Counted from the stretch's first letter, positions 37,775-47,857 are shown. The stretch: DNA of 64,000 nt from Pseudomonadota bacterium (GCA_022560695.1 JADFSP010000007.1:1-64000); one strand, 5' to 3'. Numbers and translations: made by a program. The notes: generated by a model from the sequence alone, not told the origin.

Positions 37775-39448
37775 TCAGGCATGCAGGCGCTTGTATTTTA
37801 TCCGATGTGGGTTCGCCGCGTCGGCCCCGAGGCGCCGTTTGCGGTCTTCCTCGTAGTCTGCGTAGTTGCCCGTAAACCAAACGACCTCGCTGTTGCCCTC
37901 GAACGCAAGAATGTGCGTGGCAATTCGGTCGAGAAACCAGCGATCGTGCGATATCACGATTGCGGACCCCGGAAACTCGAGCAGCGCCTGCTCGAGGGCA
38001 CGCAGTGTTTCCACATCGAGGTCATTGGTCGGTTCGTCAAGCAGCAGCAGGTTGCAGCCGGAGCGCAGCATCTTGGCAAGGTGCACGCGGTTACGCTCGC
38101 CACCTGACAACAGACCGATTTTTTTCTGCTGTTCGGAGCCACGGAAATTAAAACGACCGACATAGGCTCGCGACGAAGTTTCGTAGTTGCCGACCTTGAT
38201 CAGGTCCTGCGCCGCCGAGATCTCTTCCCAGACCGTCTTGCTGTCGTCCAGGCTCTCACGCGACTGGTCGACGCTGGCGAGCTTGACGGTGTCGCCCAGG
38301 CGTATCGTGCCGGAGTCCGGTTTCTCTGCGCCGGTGATCATCCGAAACAGTGTCGTTTTCCCGGCGCCGTTCGGCCCGATGACGCCGACAATGCCCCCGC
38401 GCGGCAGCATGAAGCTCAGGCCGTCCATCAGCAGCTTGTCGCCATAACCCTTACTGAGATTGTCGGCTTCGACGACGACGTCGCCGAGCCGCGGTCCCGG
38501 CGGGATATAGATCTCGTTGGTTTCGTTGCGCTTCTGGTACGCCGGCGACGAAAGCTCCTCGAATTGCCGCAGACGCGCCTTGGATTTCGCTTGCCGCCCC
38601 CTGGGATTGGATCGTACCCACTCGAGTTCTGCGCGCATGGCCTTTTGCCGCGCTTTTTCCGAGGCCTCTTCATTGCTCAGGCGGCGCTCTTTCTGCTCCA
38701 GCCAGGATGAGTAGTTGCCCTCCCACGGAATGCCATGGCCGCGATCCAGTTCGAGAATCCAGCCTGCGACGTTATCGAGGAAGTATCGATCATGGGTTAC
38801 GGCGATGACCGTGCTGGGGTACTCGAGGAGGAAGCGCTCCAGCCAGGCGACCGATTCGGCGTCGAGGTGGTTGGTTGGTTCGTCGAGGAGCAGCATATCC
38901 GGCTGCGACAACAATAGCCGGCACAGCGCCACGCGTCGCCTTTCGCCACCCGATAATTTGGTGACATCGGCGTCCCAGGGCGGCAGGCGCAAAGCATCGG
39001 CGGCGATGTCGAGTTTGCGATCGAGTTCCCAGGCGCCGGCGGCATCGATCGCGTCCTGCAGTTTGCCCTGTTCCTCGAGCAGCGTGTTCATTTCGTCGTC
39101 GCTCATCGGCTCGCTGAAGCGCATGCTGATGTCATTGAAGCGATCGAGGAGGGCCTTGGTCCCGGCCACGCCTTCCTCAACATTGCCGCGGACATCTTTG
39201 GCGGGATCCAGCTCGGGTTCTTGCGGCAAATAGCCGATATTGATGCCCGGTTGCGGACGAGCCTCGCCGTCGAAGTCCGTATCAATGCCTGCCATGATGC
39301 GCAGCAGTGTCGACTTGCCGGAGCCGTTCAACCCGAGTACGCCGATCTTGGCGCCGGGAAAAAAGCTCAGGGAGATATCCTGGATGATGAATCGCTTCGG
39401 CGGGACCATTTTGGCCACGCGGTTCATCGTGAAAATGTACTGCGCCAT
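37775..39448 (-). CDS. ettA: Energy-dependent translational throttle protein EttA (ABC-F)
   Basis: 557 aa from the ATG at 39448, matching the E. coli start MAQFVYTM; a TTG two codons earlier is less likely. Two ABC ATPase domains without membrane segments: Walker [10 protein letters not shown] and GPNGAGKTT, signatures [15 protein letters not shown] and [15 protein letters not shown], and Walker [12 protein letters not shown] and [11 protein letters not shown]. The linker between them is the P-site tRNA-interaction motif region ([19 protein letters not shown]). It gates the first elongation step according to the ATP level. Both catalytic Glu residues are kept. Confidence 0.95.
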   Translation of the reverse strand: MAQYIFTMNRVAKMVPPKRFIIQDISLSFFPGAKIGVLGLNGSGKSTLLRIMAGIDTDFDGEARPQPGINIGYLPQEPELDPAKDVRGNVEEGVAGTKALLDRFNDISMRFSEPMSDDEMNTLLEEQGKLQDAIDAAGAWELDRKLDIAADALRLPPWDADVTKLSGGERRRVALCRLLLSQPDMLLLDEPTNHLDAESVAWLERFLLEYPSTVIAVTHDRYFLDNVAGWILELDRGHGIPWEGNYSSWLEQKERRLSNEEASEKARQKAMRAELEWVRSNPRGRQAKSKARLRQFEELSSPAYQKRNETNEIYIPPGPRLGDVVVEADNLSKGYGDKLLMDGLSFMLPRGGIVGVIGPNGAGKTTLFRMITGAEKPDSGTIRLGDTVKLASVDQSRESLDDSKTVWEEISAAQDLIKVGNYETSSRAYVGRFNFRGSEQQKKIGLLSGGERNRVHLAKMLRSGCNLLLLDEPTNDLDVETLRALEQALLEFPGSAIVISHDRWFLDRIATHILAFEGNSEVVWFTGNYADYEEDRKRRLGADAANPHRIKYKRLHA

Positions 39449-39525
39449 GTCCAAACCGTGGTTGTAATGCAGCGCGCATTATCCGGTATGCTGCACCGAT
39501 AGCAAATCACGATCCGACTATACCG

Positions 39526-40476
39526 ATGACTGATCCGGTTCTTGTTTACAAGGGCGATGACCTTGCGCGCTACGGTTTCGGCGACCCGCACCCGTTCGGA
39601 ACAGACCGCCACGACGTGTTTCATCAGGAACTCGCGTCGGCCAATCTCGACTCTGGCATCGCGTTTGCGAGGCCACGACGTGCCAGCGTCGATGAACTGC
39701 TGCTGTTCCATACGGCGGATTACATCGACAAGGTGTCGCGCATGTCGCAGGAGGGTAAGGGCTATCTCGACGACGGCGACACACCGGCCCTGCCCGGAAT
39801 TTTCGATGCCGCATCGGACGTCGTCGGCACGACGCTCGCCGCCATCGACGCGATCATGGGCGGCGAGGCGAAGCGCGCCTTCGTCCCGATCGCGGGACTG
39901 CATCATGCGGCGCGCGATCGCGCCGCCGGTTTTTGTGTGTTCAATGACTGCGGCGTTGCCGCCGAATATCTCAGGAAAAAACATGGCCTGCGGCGCATCG
40001 CCTACGTCGATATCGACGCGCATCATGGCGACGGAATGTTTTACGGTTTCGAAGACGATCCGGACCTGATTTTTGCGGACATTCACGAGGACGGTCGCTA
40101 TCTGTATCCGGGCACCGGCGGCAGTGAAGAAACCGGCACCGGCCGGGCACGCGGCACCAAGCTCAACATTCCCATGGCGCCGGGCGCCGACGACGCAGAC
40201 TTCAGGATCGCCTGGCGACGGGTCGAGGCGTACCTCGACAAGGCAAGACCGGAGTTCATCCTGTTTCAGTGCGGTGCGGACAGCCTCGAAGGCGATCCGA
40301 TCACGCACCTGTGCTACACGGAGCAGACGCACGCAGATGCGGCCGCAACGCTGTGCAGGATCGCCGATCGTCATTGCAACGGGTACATCGTCGGTACCGG
40401 CGGTGGCGGCTACAATCGCCGCAACCTGGCACGTGCCTGGACTCGTGTCGTACAGGCGTTCGCCGCAGCGGATTGA
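39526..40476 (+). CDS. Histone deacetylase-family (arginase/deacetylase fold) protein
   Basis: 316 aa. Zinc-dependent deacetylase with the active-site GLHHA pair, the metal ligands in [14 protein letters not shown], the QCGAD motif and the closing GTGGGGYN. Bacterial members act on acetyl-polyamines or on acetyl-lysine such as that of acetyl-CoA synthetase (AcuC type). An acs gene lies 12 kb away, which is suggestive but not evidence. It is divergent from ettA and 77 bases before glyA. Confidence 0.88.
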   Translation: MTDPVLVYKGDDLARYGFGDPHPFGTDRHDVFHQELASANLDSGIAFARPRRASVDELLLFHTADYIDKVSRMSQEGKGYLDDGDTPALPGIFDAASDVVGTTLAAIDAIMGGEAKRAFVPIAGLHHAARDRAAGFCVFNDCGVAAEYLRKKHGLRRIAYVDIDAHHGDGMFYGFEDDPDLIFADIHEDGRYLYPGTGGSEETGTGRARGTKLNIPMAPGADDADFRIAWRRVEAYLDKARPEFILFQCGADSLEGDPITHLCYTEQTHADAAATLCRIADRHCNGYIVGTGGGGYNRRNLARAWTRVVQAFAAAD

Positions 40477-40553
40477 TGCGTGCTGCCAGGCATCACGTTA
40501 AACGGGTAACATCGCCTTCTTTTGCGGCCCAATCGAACCGGAGATCTCTGCAG

Positions 40554-41813
40554 ATGCTCGCCACAAGCCCGACCATTGAGTCATTCGACCCCGAAGTCGC
40601 CACAGCCATCGCAGCCGAGTCGCGCCGTCAGGAGGAGCACGTCGAGCTGATCGCATCGGAGAACTACGCGAGCCCACGGGTCATGGCGGCCCAAGGCTCG
40701 GTGCTGACGAACAAATACGCGGAAGGCTATCCGGGCAAACGTTATTACGGTGGCTGCGAACACGTTGACGAAGTCGAGTCGCTGGCGATTGCGCGCGCCA
40801 GGGCCCTGTTCGGCGCCGCCTATGCCAACGTGCAACCGCATTCGGGCTCGCAGGCGAATGCCGCGGTCTGCATGGCGTTGCTGCAGCCGGGAGATACGCT
40901 GCTCGGCATGAGCCTGGCCGAAGGTGGTCACCTGACCCACGGCAGCAAGGTCAACTTCTCGGGCCGCCTGTTCAACGCGGTGCAATACGGTCTGGAGTCC
41001 GGCACGGGGCTCATCGATTATGGCCAGGTACAGGCGCTTGCCGACGAACACAAGCCGCGGCTCGTCATCGCAGGGTTTTCGGCGTACTCGAGAATCGTCG
41101 ACTGGCAGCGCTTTCGCGAAATCGCCGACAGCGTCGGCGCGTACCTGATGGTCGATATGGCGCATGTTGCAGGACTCGTCGCGACCGGCCACTACCCGAA
41201 TCCGGTTCCGCTTGCCGATGTCGTCACAACGACCACGCACAAGACTTTACGTGGCCCACGGGGAGGATTGATCCTGGCACGGGAGAATGAGGAGCTGACG
41301 AAGAAATTCGATTCACTCGTGTTTCCAGGCACGCAGGGGGGGCCGTTGATGCACGTTATCGCCGCCAAAGCCATCGCATTCAAGGAGGCGATGGACGACT
41401 CGTTCAAGGATTACCAGGGCAAAGTCTGTGAAAACGCCGTGGTCATGGCTGGCGTACTGGCAGAGCGCGGTTACCCGATCGTATCGGGCGGTACCGAAAA
41501 TCACCTGATGCTTGTCAGCCTGATGGACAAAGGCATCACCGGCAAGGACGCCGATGCGGCGCTCGGCCGGGCCAACATCACGGTGAACAAAAATGCGGTA
41601 CCGAACGACCCGCAATCGCCGTTCGTAACCAGCGGCCTGCGCCTCGGTACGCCGGCGATTACAACGCGCGGTTTTGGAGTGGACGAAACCCGACAGCTAA
41701 CGGGTTGGATAGCGGATATACTCGACGATATCGAAAACGAGGAAACAGTCGAACGCGTACGCGGACAGGTTCTCGGCCTTTGTAAGCGGTTTCCTGTGTA
41801 CGTTCAGTACTAG
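40554..41813 (+). CDS. glyA: Serine hydroxymethyltransferase
   Basis: 419 aa from the ATG at 40554, with GGAG about ten bases upstream; a longer frame runs back into the deacetylase gene and has no family support. It interconverts serine and glycine with tetrahydrofolate. Landmarks are [48 protein letters not shown] and the PLP-binding Lys230 in [14 protein letters not shown]. Six bases separate it from nrdR, so glyA-nrdR is an operon. Confidence 0.97.
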   Translation: MLATSPTIESFDPEVATAIAAESRRQEEHVELIASENYASPRVMAAQGSVLTNKYAEGYPGKRYYGGCEHVDEVESLAIARARALFGAAYANVQPHSGSQANAAVCMALLQPGDTLLGMSLAEGGHLTHGSKVNFSGRLFNAVQYGLESGTGLIDYGQVQALADEHKPRLVIAGFSAYSRIVDWQRFREIADSVGAYLMVDMAHVAGLVATGHYPNPVPLADVVTTTTHKTLRGPRGGLILARENEELTKKFDSLVFPGTQGGPLMHVIAAKAIAFKEAMDDSFKDYQGKVCENAVVMAGVLAERGYPIVSGGTENHLMLVSLMDKGITGKDADAALGRANITVNKNAVPNDPQSPFVTSGLRLGTPAITTRGFGVDETRQLTGWIADILDDIENEETVERVRGQVLGLCKRFPVYVQY

Positions 41814-41819
41814 TCGCCC

Positions 41820-42338
41820 ATGCACTGCCCATTCTGCAGCAACGAAGAGACCAAGGTGATCGACTCACGCCTGGCTGGCGAGGGTCGGCAGATCCGCCGC
41901 CGCCGTCAATGTCTCGATTGCAACGAGCGATTTACGACTTTCGAATCCGCCGAGCTCGTTATGCCGAGACTTGTCAAGAACGACAATTCCCGCCAGCCCT
42001 TCGATGAAAATAAACTGCGCAACAGCATGGTACGTGCGCTCGAAAAGCGGCCGGTGCCAAGTGAGAAGCTCGAGCAGGCTATCGGCCGGCTGATTCACAA
42101 GCTGCGCACGATGGGGGAGCGCGAGGTTCCGTCACGGCTGGTCGGCGAATTCGTCATGGAGGAATTGCGTGCGCTCGACGAAGTTGCGTATGTGCGATTC
42201 GCGTCGGTCTACCGGCGATTCCAGGACGTCACGGAGTTCGAAGAGGAAATCAAGAGTCTGCAGCGCATTTCCGAGGTCGCGGCCAACCGGGAACAGATGT
42301 CTCTGTTGCCGGACCTGTTGGGCAAGAAAGAGCGCTGA
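41820..42338 (+). CDS. nrdR: Transcriptional repressor NrdR
   Basis: 172 aa. N-terminal zinc ribbon ([17 protein letters not shown] and [13 protein letters not shown]) followed by an ATP-cone ([19 protein letters not shown] ... [28 protein letters not shown]). It senses ATP/dATP and represses ribonucleotide reductase genes by binding NrdR boxes. The C-terminal tail after RRFQDV is about 20 residues longer than in short homologues. The usual glyA-nrdR order is kept. Confidence 0.96.
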   Translation: MHCPFCSNEETKVIDSRLAGEGRQIRRRRQCLDCNERFTTFESAELVMPRLVKNDNSRQPFDENKLRNSMVRALEKRPVPSEKLEQAIGRLIHKLRTMGEREVPSRLVGEFVMEELRALDEVAYVRFASVYRRFQDVTEFEEEIKSLQRISEVAANREQMSLLPDLLGKKER

Positions 42339-42376
42339 TCTGCCGTGCCCGTGTTTTCGACACGCGAGACTGAGTA

Positions 42377-42814
42377 ATGCGCAAGGCGGCATCAAGTGGC
42401 GCGCGCACGCGCGCTCGTGAGTTGATATTGCAAGCGCTTTATCAAAAACAGCTTGCAGGTCATGACTGTGCCGAACTCATGCAACAGTTTCGGGAGCATA
42501 CTGCGTATGCACGTGTCGACCAGAAATTCTTCGACGACGGGTTGGCGGCAATATGTGAGGCGCAGGAGTCATTGGAGCAAAGCATAAGCACGCTGATCGA
42601 CCGGCCATTGAAGCAACTGGATCCGGTCGAACTTGCGATCCTTCTGATCGGTGTCTACGAGCTCGAATCACTTACGGAAATTCCTTACCGCGTAGTCATC
42701 AACGAGTGCGTCAATCTCGGCAAGCGTTTCGGCGCCGTTGACGGCCACAAGTACATCAACGCCTGTCTCGACTCGGCAGCGAAATCGTTGCGGCAAGCGG
42801 AAGTTCAAACCTAG
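42377..42814 (+). CDS. nusB: Transcription antitermination factor NusB
   Basis: 145 aa, all-helical. ARELILQALYQKQLAG at the start and LDPVELAILLIGVYELE, IPYRVVINECVNLGKRFGAVDGHKYINACLD are conserved. It binds boxA RNA with NusE in rRNA antitermination. In many gammaproteobacteria ribD-ribE-ribBA-ribH lie between nrdR and nusB; here only 38 bases do. Its TAG stop lies inside the left arm of a long inverted repeat (42810-43018). Confidence 0.93.
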   Translation: MRKAASSGARTRARELILQALYQKQLAGHDCAELMQQFREHTAYARVDQKFFDDGLAAICEAQESLEQSISTLIDRPLKQLDPVELAILLIGVYELESLTEIPYRVVINECVNLGKRFGAVDGHKYINACLDSAAKSLRQAEVQT

Positions 42815-43018
42815 TACTCCTTCAAGGTGATAATGACGGGTTCAGAGCCACCGGGATGATTCAAGACAAGGCGCAGTCAGCAGGAAATGTGAAAAAACTG
42901 GGGTCGAACCGAAGTTTTTCGTAAGAACTGGCGACTAAATGACTCCATCGAGCAAAAACTTCGGTTCGACCCCAATTTTTTGCTGAGCCCGTCATTATCA
43001 CCTTGAAGGAGTACCAGG
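42810..43018. repeat. Nested inverted-repeat element between nusB and thiL
   Basis: Outer arms 42810-42845 and 42983-43018 are 36 bp with two mismatches (GTACTCCTTCAAGGTGATAA near the left end). Inner arms 42892-42919 and 42954-42981 are 28 bp with one mismatch and belong to the GGGTCGAACCGAAG element, with the loop GTAAGAACTGGCGACTAAAT shared with the copies at 50600 and 62083. The whole would fold into one very long hairpin. The nusB stop codon is inside the left arm and thiL begins four bases after the right arm. Confidence 0.85.
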
Positions 43019-43021
43019 GCA

Positions 43022-43948
43022 GTGGATGAGTTCGAACTGATTCGGCGTTACTTCGTCCGTGACGAAAATGCCCCGGATGTCATTTGCGGTATTGGCGATG
43101 ACGGTGCGGTCGTGCAAACCAGCGCTGCCACTGAACTGGTCATTGTCGTCGACACACTGATCGAGGGTGTGCATTTTCCTGCCGGCACCGATGCATCGGA
43201 TATCGGCTATCGCGCCGTCGCGGTCAATCTGTCGGATATCGCCGCAATGGGTGCGCGTCCCCGATGGATGACGCTGGCACTGACGATCGAGTCAGCCGAT
43301 GCGGCATGGATGAAGTCATTCGCTGACGGACTGCACACGGCCGCCGCTGAGCACGACGTGCAGTTGGTTGGTGGTGACACGACGCGTGGCGACCGCTGCG
43401 TCGTCACGGTGCAGATCAACGGGGAAGTTGACACGGGCTGCGCCATTCAACGTGCGGGAGCGAGCGCCGGCGATACAATTTTCGTGACCGGATGTCTGGG
43501 CGATGCCGCGGCGGGGCTCGAACGATTGTCGCAAGGACATCGCGACGACTACCTTGCCGGCCGTTTCCTGCGGCCGACCGCAAGAGTCGAATACGGCCGC
43601 TCGCTGGTGGGCACCGCGAGCGCTGCGATCGACTTGTCTGATGGCCTGTACGCCGATTTGCAAAAGATGATGACGGCGAGCGGCGTTGGCGCCGAGATCG
43701 ATCTCCACAGTCTGCCGATCTCAAAAGCACTGCAGGCGCATTTCGATCGTGATGAGCAGCAGCGTTTCGCACTGTCAGGTGGCGATGACTACGAATTGTG
43801 CTTCACGGTAGCGCACGGCAGGTTGCCCGATGCGCGGGATGTGCGCGTCACGGCGATTGGCACGGTAACGGACTCGCAGCGAATCGTGTGCCTTGACCGA
43901 GGTGTCGTTGTGCCGTTCGATGACAGCGGTTACCGTCATTTCCAGTGA
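43022..43948 (+). CDS. thiL: Thiamine-monophosphate kinase
   Basis: 308 aa, GTG start directly after the long inverted repeat; no separate ribosome site can be seen, although GGGCA lies just upstream. It phosphorylates thiamine monophosphate to the diphosphate cofactor. Landmarks are CGIGDDGAVV, VDTLIEGVHFP, RAVAVNLSDIAAMGARPRW, LVGGDTTRGD, TAIDLSDGLYADL and SGGDDYELCFTV. It overlaps pgpA by four bases (GTGA at 43945). Confidence 0.94.
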   Translation: MDEFELIRRYFVRDENAPDVICGIGDDGAVVQTSAATELVIVVDTLIEGVHFPAGTDASDIGYRAVAVNLSDIAAMGARPRWMTLALTIESADAAWMKSFADGLHTAAAEHDVQLVGGDTTRGDRCVVTVQINGEVDTGCAIQRAGASAGDTIFVTGCLGDAAAGLERLSQGHRDDYLAGRFLRPTARVEYGRSLVGTASAAIDLSDGLYADLQKMMTASGVGAEIDLHSLPISKALQAHFDRDEQQRFALSGGDDYELCFTVAHGRLPDARDVRVTAIGTVTDSQRIVCLDRGVVVPFDDSGYRHFQ

Positions 43949-44439
43949 CTGATTTCGATACAAAACTGGCCCGCGAGGTTTTGACGGATCCCGTCAACCT
44001 GCTGGCCTTCGGTCTGGGGACGGGGCTGTCGCCTGTCGCGCCGGGCACCGTCGGCTCGCTGCTGGCCTTGCCGCTGGCGTGGTTGACGCGCGATCTCGGC
44101 CTTGCCGTTCAGATCGGCACGGCATTCGCACTCCTGCTCAGCGGCATCTGGATCTGCGGTGAGAGCGCCCGGCGCATCGGCCAGCATGATCATGGCGGCA
44201 TTGTGTGGGACGAGATCACGGGCATGTACATCACACTGTTGGTCGCACCCCCCACAATTGCCGCCTGGGCGTTGGCATTCGGGCTTTTCAGGGCATTTGA
44301 TATCGCCAAACCGTGGCCGATTCGGGACTTGGATCACAGACTGCGCGGCGGCCTCGGAATTATGCTGGACGACCTTGTAGCCGCGCTGTATGCCGTTATT
44401 TTGCTTGGTTTATACCGGTGGCTTATGACTACGACGTGA
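43945..44439 (+). CDS. pgpA: Phosphatidylglycerophosphatase A
   Basis: 164 aa with about four membrane segments. It removes phosphate from phosphatidylglycerol phosphate. Conserved blocks are LAFGLGTGLSPVAPGTVGSLLALP, HDHGGIVWDEITGMYITLL and FRAFDIAKPWPIRDLDHRLRGGLGIMLDDLVAALYA. The thiL-pgpA pair is the usual arrangement. Confidence 0.94.
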   Translation: MTDFDTKLAREVLTDPVNLLAFGLGTGLSPVAPGTVGSLLALPLAWLTRDLGLAVQIGTAFALLLSGIWICGESARRIGQHDHGGIVWDEITGMYITLLVAPPTIAAWALAFGLFRAFDIAKPWPIRDLDHRLRGGLGIMLDDLVAALYAVILLGLYRWLMTTT

Positions 44440-44445
44440 GAAACG

Positions 44446-45750
44446 ATGGCCAGCCCAGTTAGCGAACTGAAACGCTCTAATGACATGCCCGAGAAAATCG
44501 GCAAGTACGTCATTATCAACAAGATCGGCAAAGGCAGCACCGGGACCGTCTTCCTGTCTCATGATCCCTACTACCGGCGCGACGTCGCGATCAAGGTTTA
44601 CAACATCGAGGAAGATTCGGATGCTGACCGTGCGCGTGTCGCGCGCAAGATGTTCTTCAATGAGGCACACATGGTCGGCATGCTGCAGCATCCGAACATC
44701 ATGCCGATCTTCGATGCCGGCGAAGAGGACGGCAAATACTATGTCGTCACCGAGCACATTCAAGGCGCGCGGACGCTGGCAGCGTATTGCCGGCCCGACA
44801 ATTTGCTGCGCGTCGACGACGTCGTCGAAATTATCTACAAGTGTGCGAAGGCACTGCACTACTCGCACAGTCGTGGCGTAATTCACCGTGACATCAAGCC
44901 GTCGAACGTCATGCTGACGATCGACAACGATGTGCGCATCATCGATTTCGGCATCGCGATAGTCAGCGATTCGGAGATATCGCGCATCGAAGGCATCGCC
45001 GGCTCGCCGAGCTACATGTCTCCCGAGCAGGTTCAGTCGGAAGAACTGACATCGCGATCGGATCTGTATTCTCTCGGCGCCGTCATGTACGAATTGCTGA
45101 CCGGCTACCGGCCGTTCCGCGCAGACAACTTGTCGAAGCTTCTGCACCAGATCGTCTACGCGACACCGCCACCGATTCATACCTATCGCAGCGACCTGCC
45201 TGAGGCGCTCGAAAACGTCGTCGCCATGACGATGCAGAAGGATCCGGAGAAACGTACGCCCAGCGGCAACTCGATGGCGGCGGATCTGACGCGCGTCTAC
45301 AAGGACCTGCGCCAGAAATACGATAGCCTGGATAATCAGGAACATTTCGATTTGTTGCGCACCTCGGCGTTCTTCCATGAATTTTCGCATGCCGAAATCT
45401 GGGAAGTGTTACGCGCATCGGACTGGCACGAGTATCGCGGTGATCAGGACATTGTGCGTGAAGGCGAAATCGATGACCGCTTTTACATTATCGTCGCCGG
45501 CAAAGTAACGGTCGAGTCCAACGGCAACCGTATCGGTACGCTGAACAGCGGTGACTGTTTCGGTGAGACCAGCTACGTTCGGGGCGCCAAGCGGCAGGCA
45601 TCGATCAAGGCGCACGGCCATGTCACGATATTGCGCGTCAGCTCGTCCCTGATGGAGCAGGTGTCCTCGTCCTGCCAGCTGCGCTTCAATAAAGTATTCC
45701 TGCGCTCGCTGATCAAACGCTTGCAAGGCGGCGGCGGCCCCAACACATGA
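44446..45750 (+). CDS. Ser/Thr protein kinase with C-terminal cyclic-nucleotide-binding domain
   Basis: 434 aa. Kinase domain at about residues 18-285: glycine loop GKGSTGTVF, Lys50 in VAIKVY, catalytic Asp149 in HRDIKPSN, Asp167 in IDFG, and SPEQ in the activation segment. The C-terminal about 130 residues form a cNMP-binding (CAP-type) domain (DIVREGEIDDRFYIIVAGKVTV ... GDCFGETSYVRGAKRQAS) whose Gly-Glu and Arg/Ala phosphate-binding cassette looks usable. There is no membrane segment, unlike many bacterial Hanks kinases. It follows pgpA by six bases. A cAMP- or cGMP-gated kinase is inferred. The FHA protein at 27318 is a possible reader. Confidence 0.88.
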   Translation: MASPVSELKRSNDMPEKIGKYVIINKIGKGSTGTVFLSHDPYYRRDVAIKVYNIEEDSDADRARVARKMFFNEAHMVGMLQHPNIMPIFDAGEEDGKYYVVTEHIQGARTLAAYCRPDNLLRVDDVVEIIYKCAKALHYSHSRGVIHRDIKPSNVMLTIDNDVRIIDFGIAIVSDSEISRIEGIAGSPSYMSPEQVQSEELTSRSDLYSLGAVMYELLTGYRPFRADNLSKLLHQIVYATPPPIHTYRSDLPEALENVVAMTMQKDPEKRTPSGNSMAADLTRVYKDLRQKYDSLDNQEHFDLLRTSAFFHEFSHAEIWEVLRASDWHEYRGDQDIVREGEIDDRFYIIVAGKVTVESNGNRIGTLNSGDCFGETSYVRGAKRQASIKAHGHVTILRVSSSLMEQVSSSCQLRFNKVFLRSLIKRLQGGGGPNT

Positions 45751-45864
45751 AAGGCATCGCATCCGGTTTCGACGTCAAAAATCGTCAGGAATCGGATCCG
45801 ACCCCTTAAATCAGGGCCCCTTCAGCTACACTTGACCCGATAATTCAAAAAATCGGGGATACCC
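45751..45864. other. Short gap between the kinase and M20 genes
   Basis: 114 bp. It holds AATCGGATCCGACCCCTT (near 45790), a short palindrome GGATCC next to GACCCC that is reminiscent of the arms of the GGGTCGAACC element, but too short to assign. Confidence 0.3.
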
Positions 45865-47184
45865 ATGAAGAAGAAATTCCTCGCCGTCGCCGGCGCGTTG
45901 TTGTTCATTGCATCGTCGGTCGCGGCCAGCGAGCTTACTGAAAGTATCAAGAAGGATTACGACGGCTACCTCGCCGATCTTTTCGATCACTTTCATCGCA
46001 ACCCGGAACTGTCGAAGGTCGAGGTCGAGACTGCGGCACGCATGGCAGCCGAGCTTCGTGATTCGGGATTCGAGGTATTCGAGAACGTCGGTGGAACCGG
46101 TGTCGTCGCGCTGATGAAAAATGGCGACGGGCCGCTGGTCATGATGCGCGCCGACATGGATGGCCTGCCTGTCGAAGAAAAATCCGGATTGCCGAACGCG
46201 TCGAAGAAAACGCAAAAAGATCCGATTACGGGCAATATCGTGCCGACGATGCACGCCTGCGGTCACGACGTGCACATCACGAGCCTCGTCGGCACGGCGC
46301 GGCAGATGGCGTCACGCAAGGACGATTGGAGCGGTACGCTTATGTTCGTCGTGCAGCCCGCCGAGGAACGGGCCGCCGGCGCGAAGGCGATGAGAGCGGA
46401 CGGTATCTGGGACCGCTTCGGAACGCCGGATTACGCGCTTGCGTTTCATGTGAACTCGAACAATGTCGCGGGCAAGATCAACATTTCCGAGGGTAGTCCC
46501 TATGCCGGCGCCGACACCGTCGACATCATCATTCATGGCGTCGGCACACACGGTGCGCACCCACATCGCGGCAAGGATCCGATTGTGCTGGGCAGCCAGA
46601 TCGTGCTCGCGCTGCAGACGCTCGTAGCGCGGGAGCTTTCGCCGCGCGCGCCCGGCGTCGTGACCGTGGGCTCGTTTCACTCCGGCACCAAACACAACAT
46701 CATTTCGGATCGTGCACATTTGCAGTTGACGGTCCGCAACACGAGCGAAGAGACGCGCAAGTTGCTGCTTGATGGCATCCGGCGTATCGCCGAAAACATG
46801 GGCCGCGTGGCAGGCCTGCCCGAGGACAAGCTCCCCGAGGTCATCATTTCGGAAGAGCGAGTGCCGCCGACAACCAATGATGCAGCGCTGGCGCGCCGGC
46901 TGAAAGCGGCCTGGGCAAGCGCAATGGGTGAAGAGACCGTCATCGATTTGCCGACCACGGGCATGGGGGCCGAGGATTTTCCGTTCTTCACGGCCGATCC
47001 TTATATCACCAGTGTTTATTGGGCTATTGGCGGCACGCCCGAGGCAGATTTTGAACGCGCGGCAGCCGGCGGGCCGCCGGTAGCAAGTCACCATTCGCCG
47101 TTGTTCAAGATAGCGCCGGAACCGTCGGTTCGCGCCGGTGTCCAATCGACCGTCGTTGCCCTGCTTGAATTGATGGGCAAGTAG
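45865..47184 (+). CDS. Exported M20-family amidohydrolase (HipO/AbgB-like)
   Basis: 439 aa with a Sec signal peptide (residues 1-about 21, ending SVAAS). Metal-site blocks are MMRADMDGLPVEE, MHACGHDVHITSLVG, PAEERAAGAKAMRADG and AFHVN, followed by a dimerisation (lid) domain and the late TGMGAEDFPFF. Members hydrolyse N-acyl amino acids (hippurate-type) or release indole acetate. A periplasmic member would complement the D-aminoacylase and GGT of this genome region. 36 bases before the carbonic anhydrase, with AGGAGAAG between them. Confidence 0.9.
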   Translation: MKKKFLAVAGALLFIASSVAASELTESIKKDYDGYLADLFDHFHRNPELSKVEVETAARMAAELRDSGFEVFENVGGTGVVALMKNGDGPLVMMRADMDGLPVEEKSGLPNASKKTQKDPITGNIVPTMHACGHDVHITSLVGTARQMASRKDDWSGTLMFVVQPAEERAAGAKAMRADGIWDRFGTPDYALAFHVNSNNVAGKINISEGSPYAGADTVDIIIHGVGTHGAHPHRGKDPIVLGSQIVLALQTLVARELSPRAPGVVTVGSFHSGTKHNIISDRAHLQLTVRNTSEETRKLLLDGIRRIAENMGRVAGLPEDKLPEVIISEERVPPTTNDAALARRLKAAWASAMGEETVIDLPTTGMGAEDFPFFTADPYITSVYWAIGGTPEADFERAAAGGPPVASHHSPLFKIAPEPSVRAGVQSTVVALLELMGK

Positions 47185-47220
47185 GCAAAACACCTGAGCC
47201 AACGCAACAGGAGAAGTGAC

Positions 47221-47712
47221 ATGAGCGCGATCGACGAATTTCTTGCAAACAACGAGACTTATGCCGGCAAGTTCTCCAAGGGATCACTGCCGATGCCGCC
47301 CGCGAAACAGATTGCCGCCGTTGTCTGTATGGATGCGCGGCTGGAAACAGGAGCATTGCTCGGGCTCGTCGAGGGCGATGCGCATGTGATCCGAAACGCC
47401 GGCGGGGTTGTGACCGACGACGTGATTCGTTCCCTGACCATCTCGCAGAGGCTGTTGGGCACGCGCGAGGTCATGCTGATTCACCATACCGACTGCGGGA
47501 TGCTGACCTTCACGGATAAAGACCTGAAGCAGCAAATCGAGGACGACACCGGAGTTACTCCTCCGTTCGCCATGGAGGCCTTCACCGACGTTGACGACGA
47601 CGTGCGGCAATCAGTCGATCGCGTCAAGGCGAGCCCGTACGTTCCGCACAAGGATCAGGTTCGCGGATTCGTGTACGAGGTCGAGACCGGACACCTGCGC
47701 GAAGTCACGTAG
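47221..47712 (+). CDS. Beta-class carbonic anhydrase
   Basis: 163 aa, a short beta-CA. The zinc ligands are Cys36 and Asp38-x-Arg40 (CMDARLE), and the HHTDC block gives the His and second Cys. RNAGGVVTDDVIRSL is the typical following helix. It interconverts CO2 and bicarbonate. AGGAGAAG lies just before the ATG. Possibly cotranscribed with the M20 gene. Confidence 0.88.
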   Translation: MSAIDEFLANNETYAGKFSKGSLPMPPAKQIAAVVCMDARLETGALLGLVEGDAHVIRNAGGVVTDDVIRSLTISQRLLGTREVMLIHHTDCGMLTFTDKDLKQQIEDDTGVTPPFAMEAFTDVDDDVRQSVDRVKASPYVPHKDQVRGFVYEVETGHLREVT

Positions 47713-47727
47713 ACCACAAAAAAACGT

Positions 47728-47857
47728 CATTGCGAGCCCGCAAAAAGAATGTCATTGCGAGCCCGCAGGGCGCAGCAAACTCCCAAATTGGACGGAATTG
47801 TGGTCTGATAACTGTGGTTGACGAGATTGCTTTGTCGCTGCGCTCCTCGCAAAGACG
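47728..47857. repeat. TTGCGAG-type palindromic element
   Basis: Two CGTCATTGCGAGCCCGCA-type left arms (from 47728 and 47751) are followed about 60 bp later by the right arm GAGATTGCTTTGTCGCTGCG through CTCGCAAAGACG. This is the widespread CGTCATTGCGAG / CTCGCAATGACG bacterial repeat. Part of it is also present at 9089. It runs directly into the GEMM-like segment at 47858. Confidence 0.65.

Noticed and set aside
40269..40553. N-terminal extension of glyA by 95 codons
   Set aside because: It overlaps the deacetylase gene out of frame, is Arg-rich, and the GlyA family starts at the ATG at 40554 behind GGAG.
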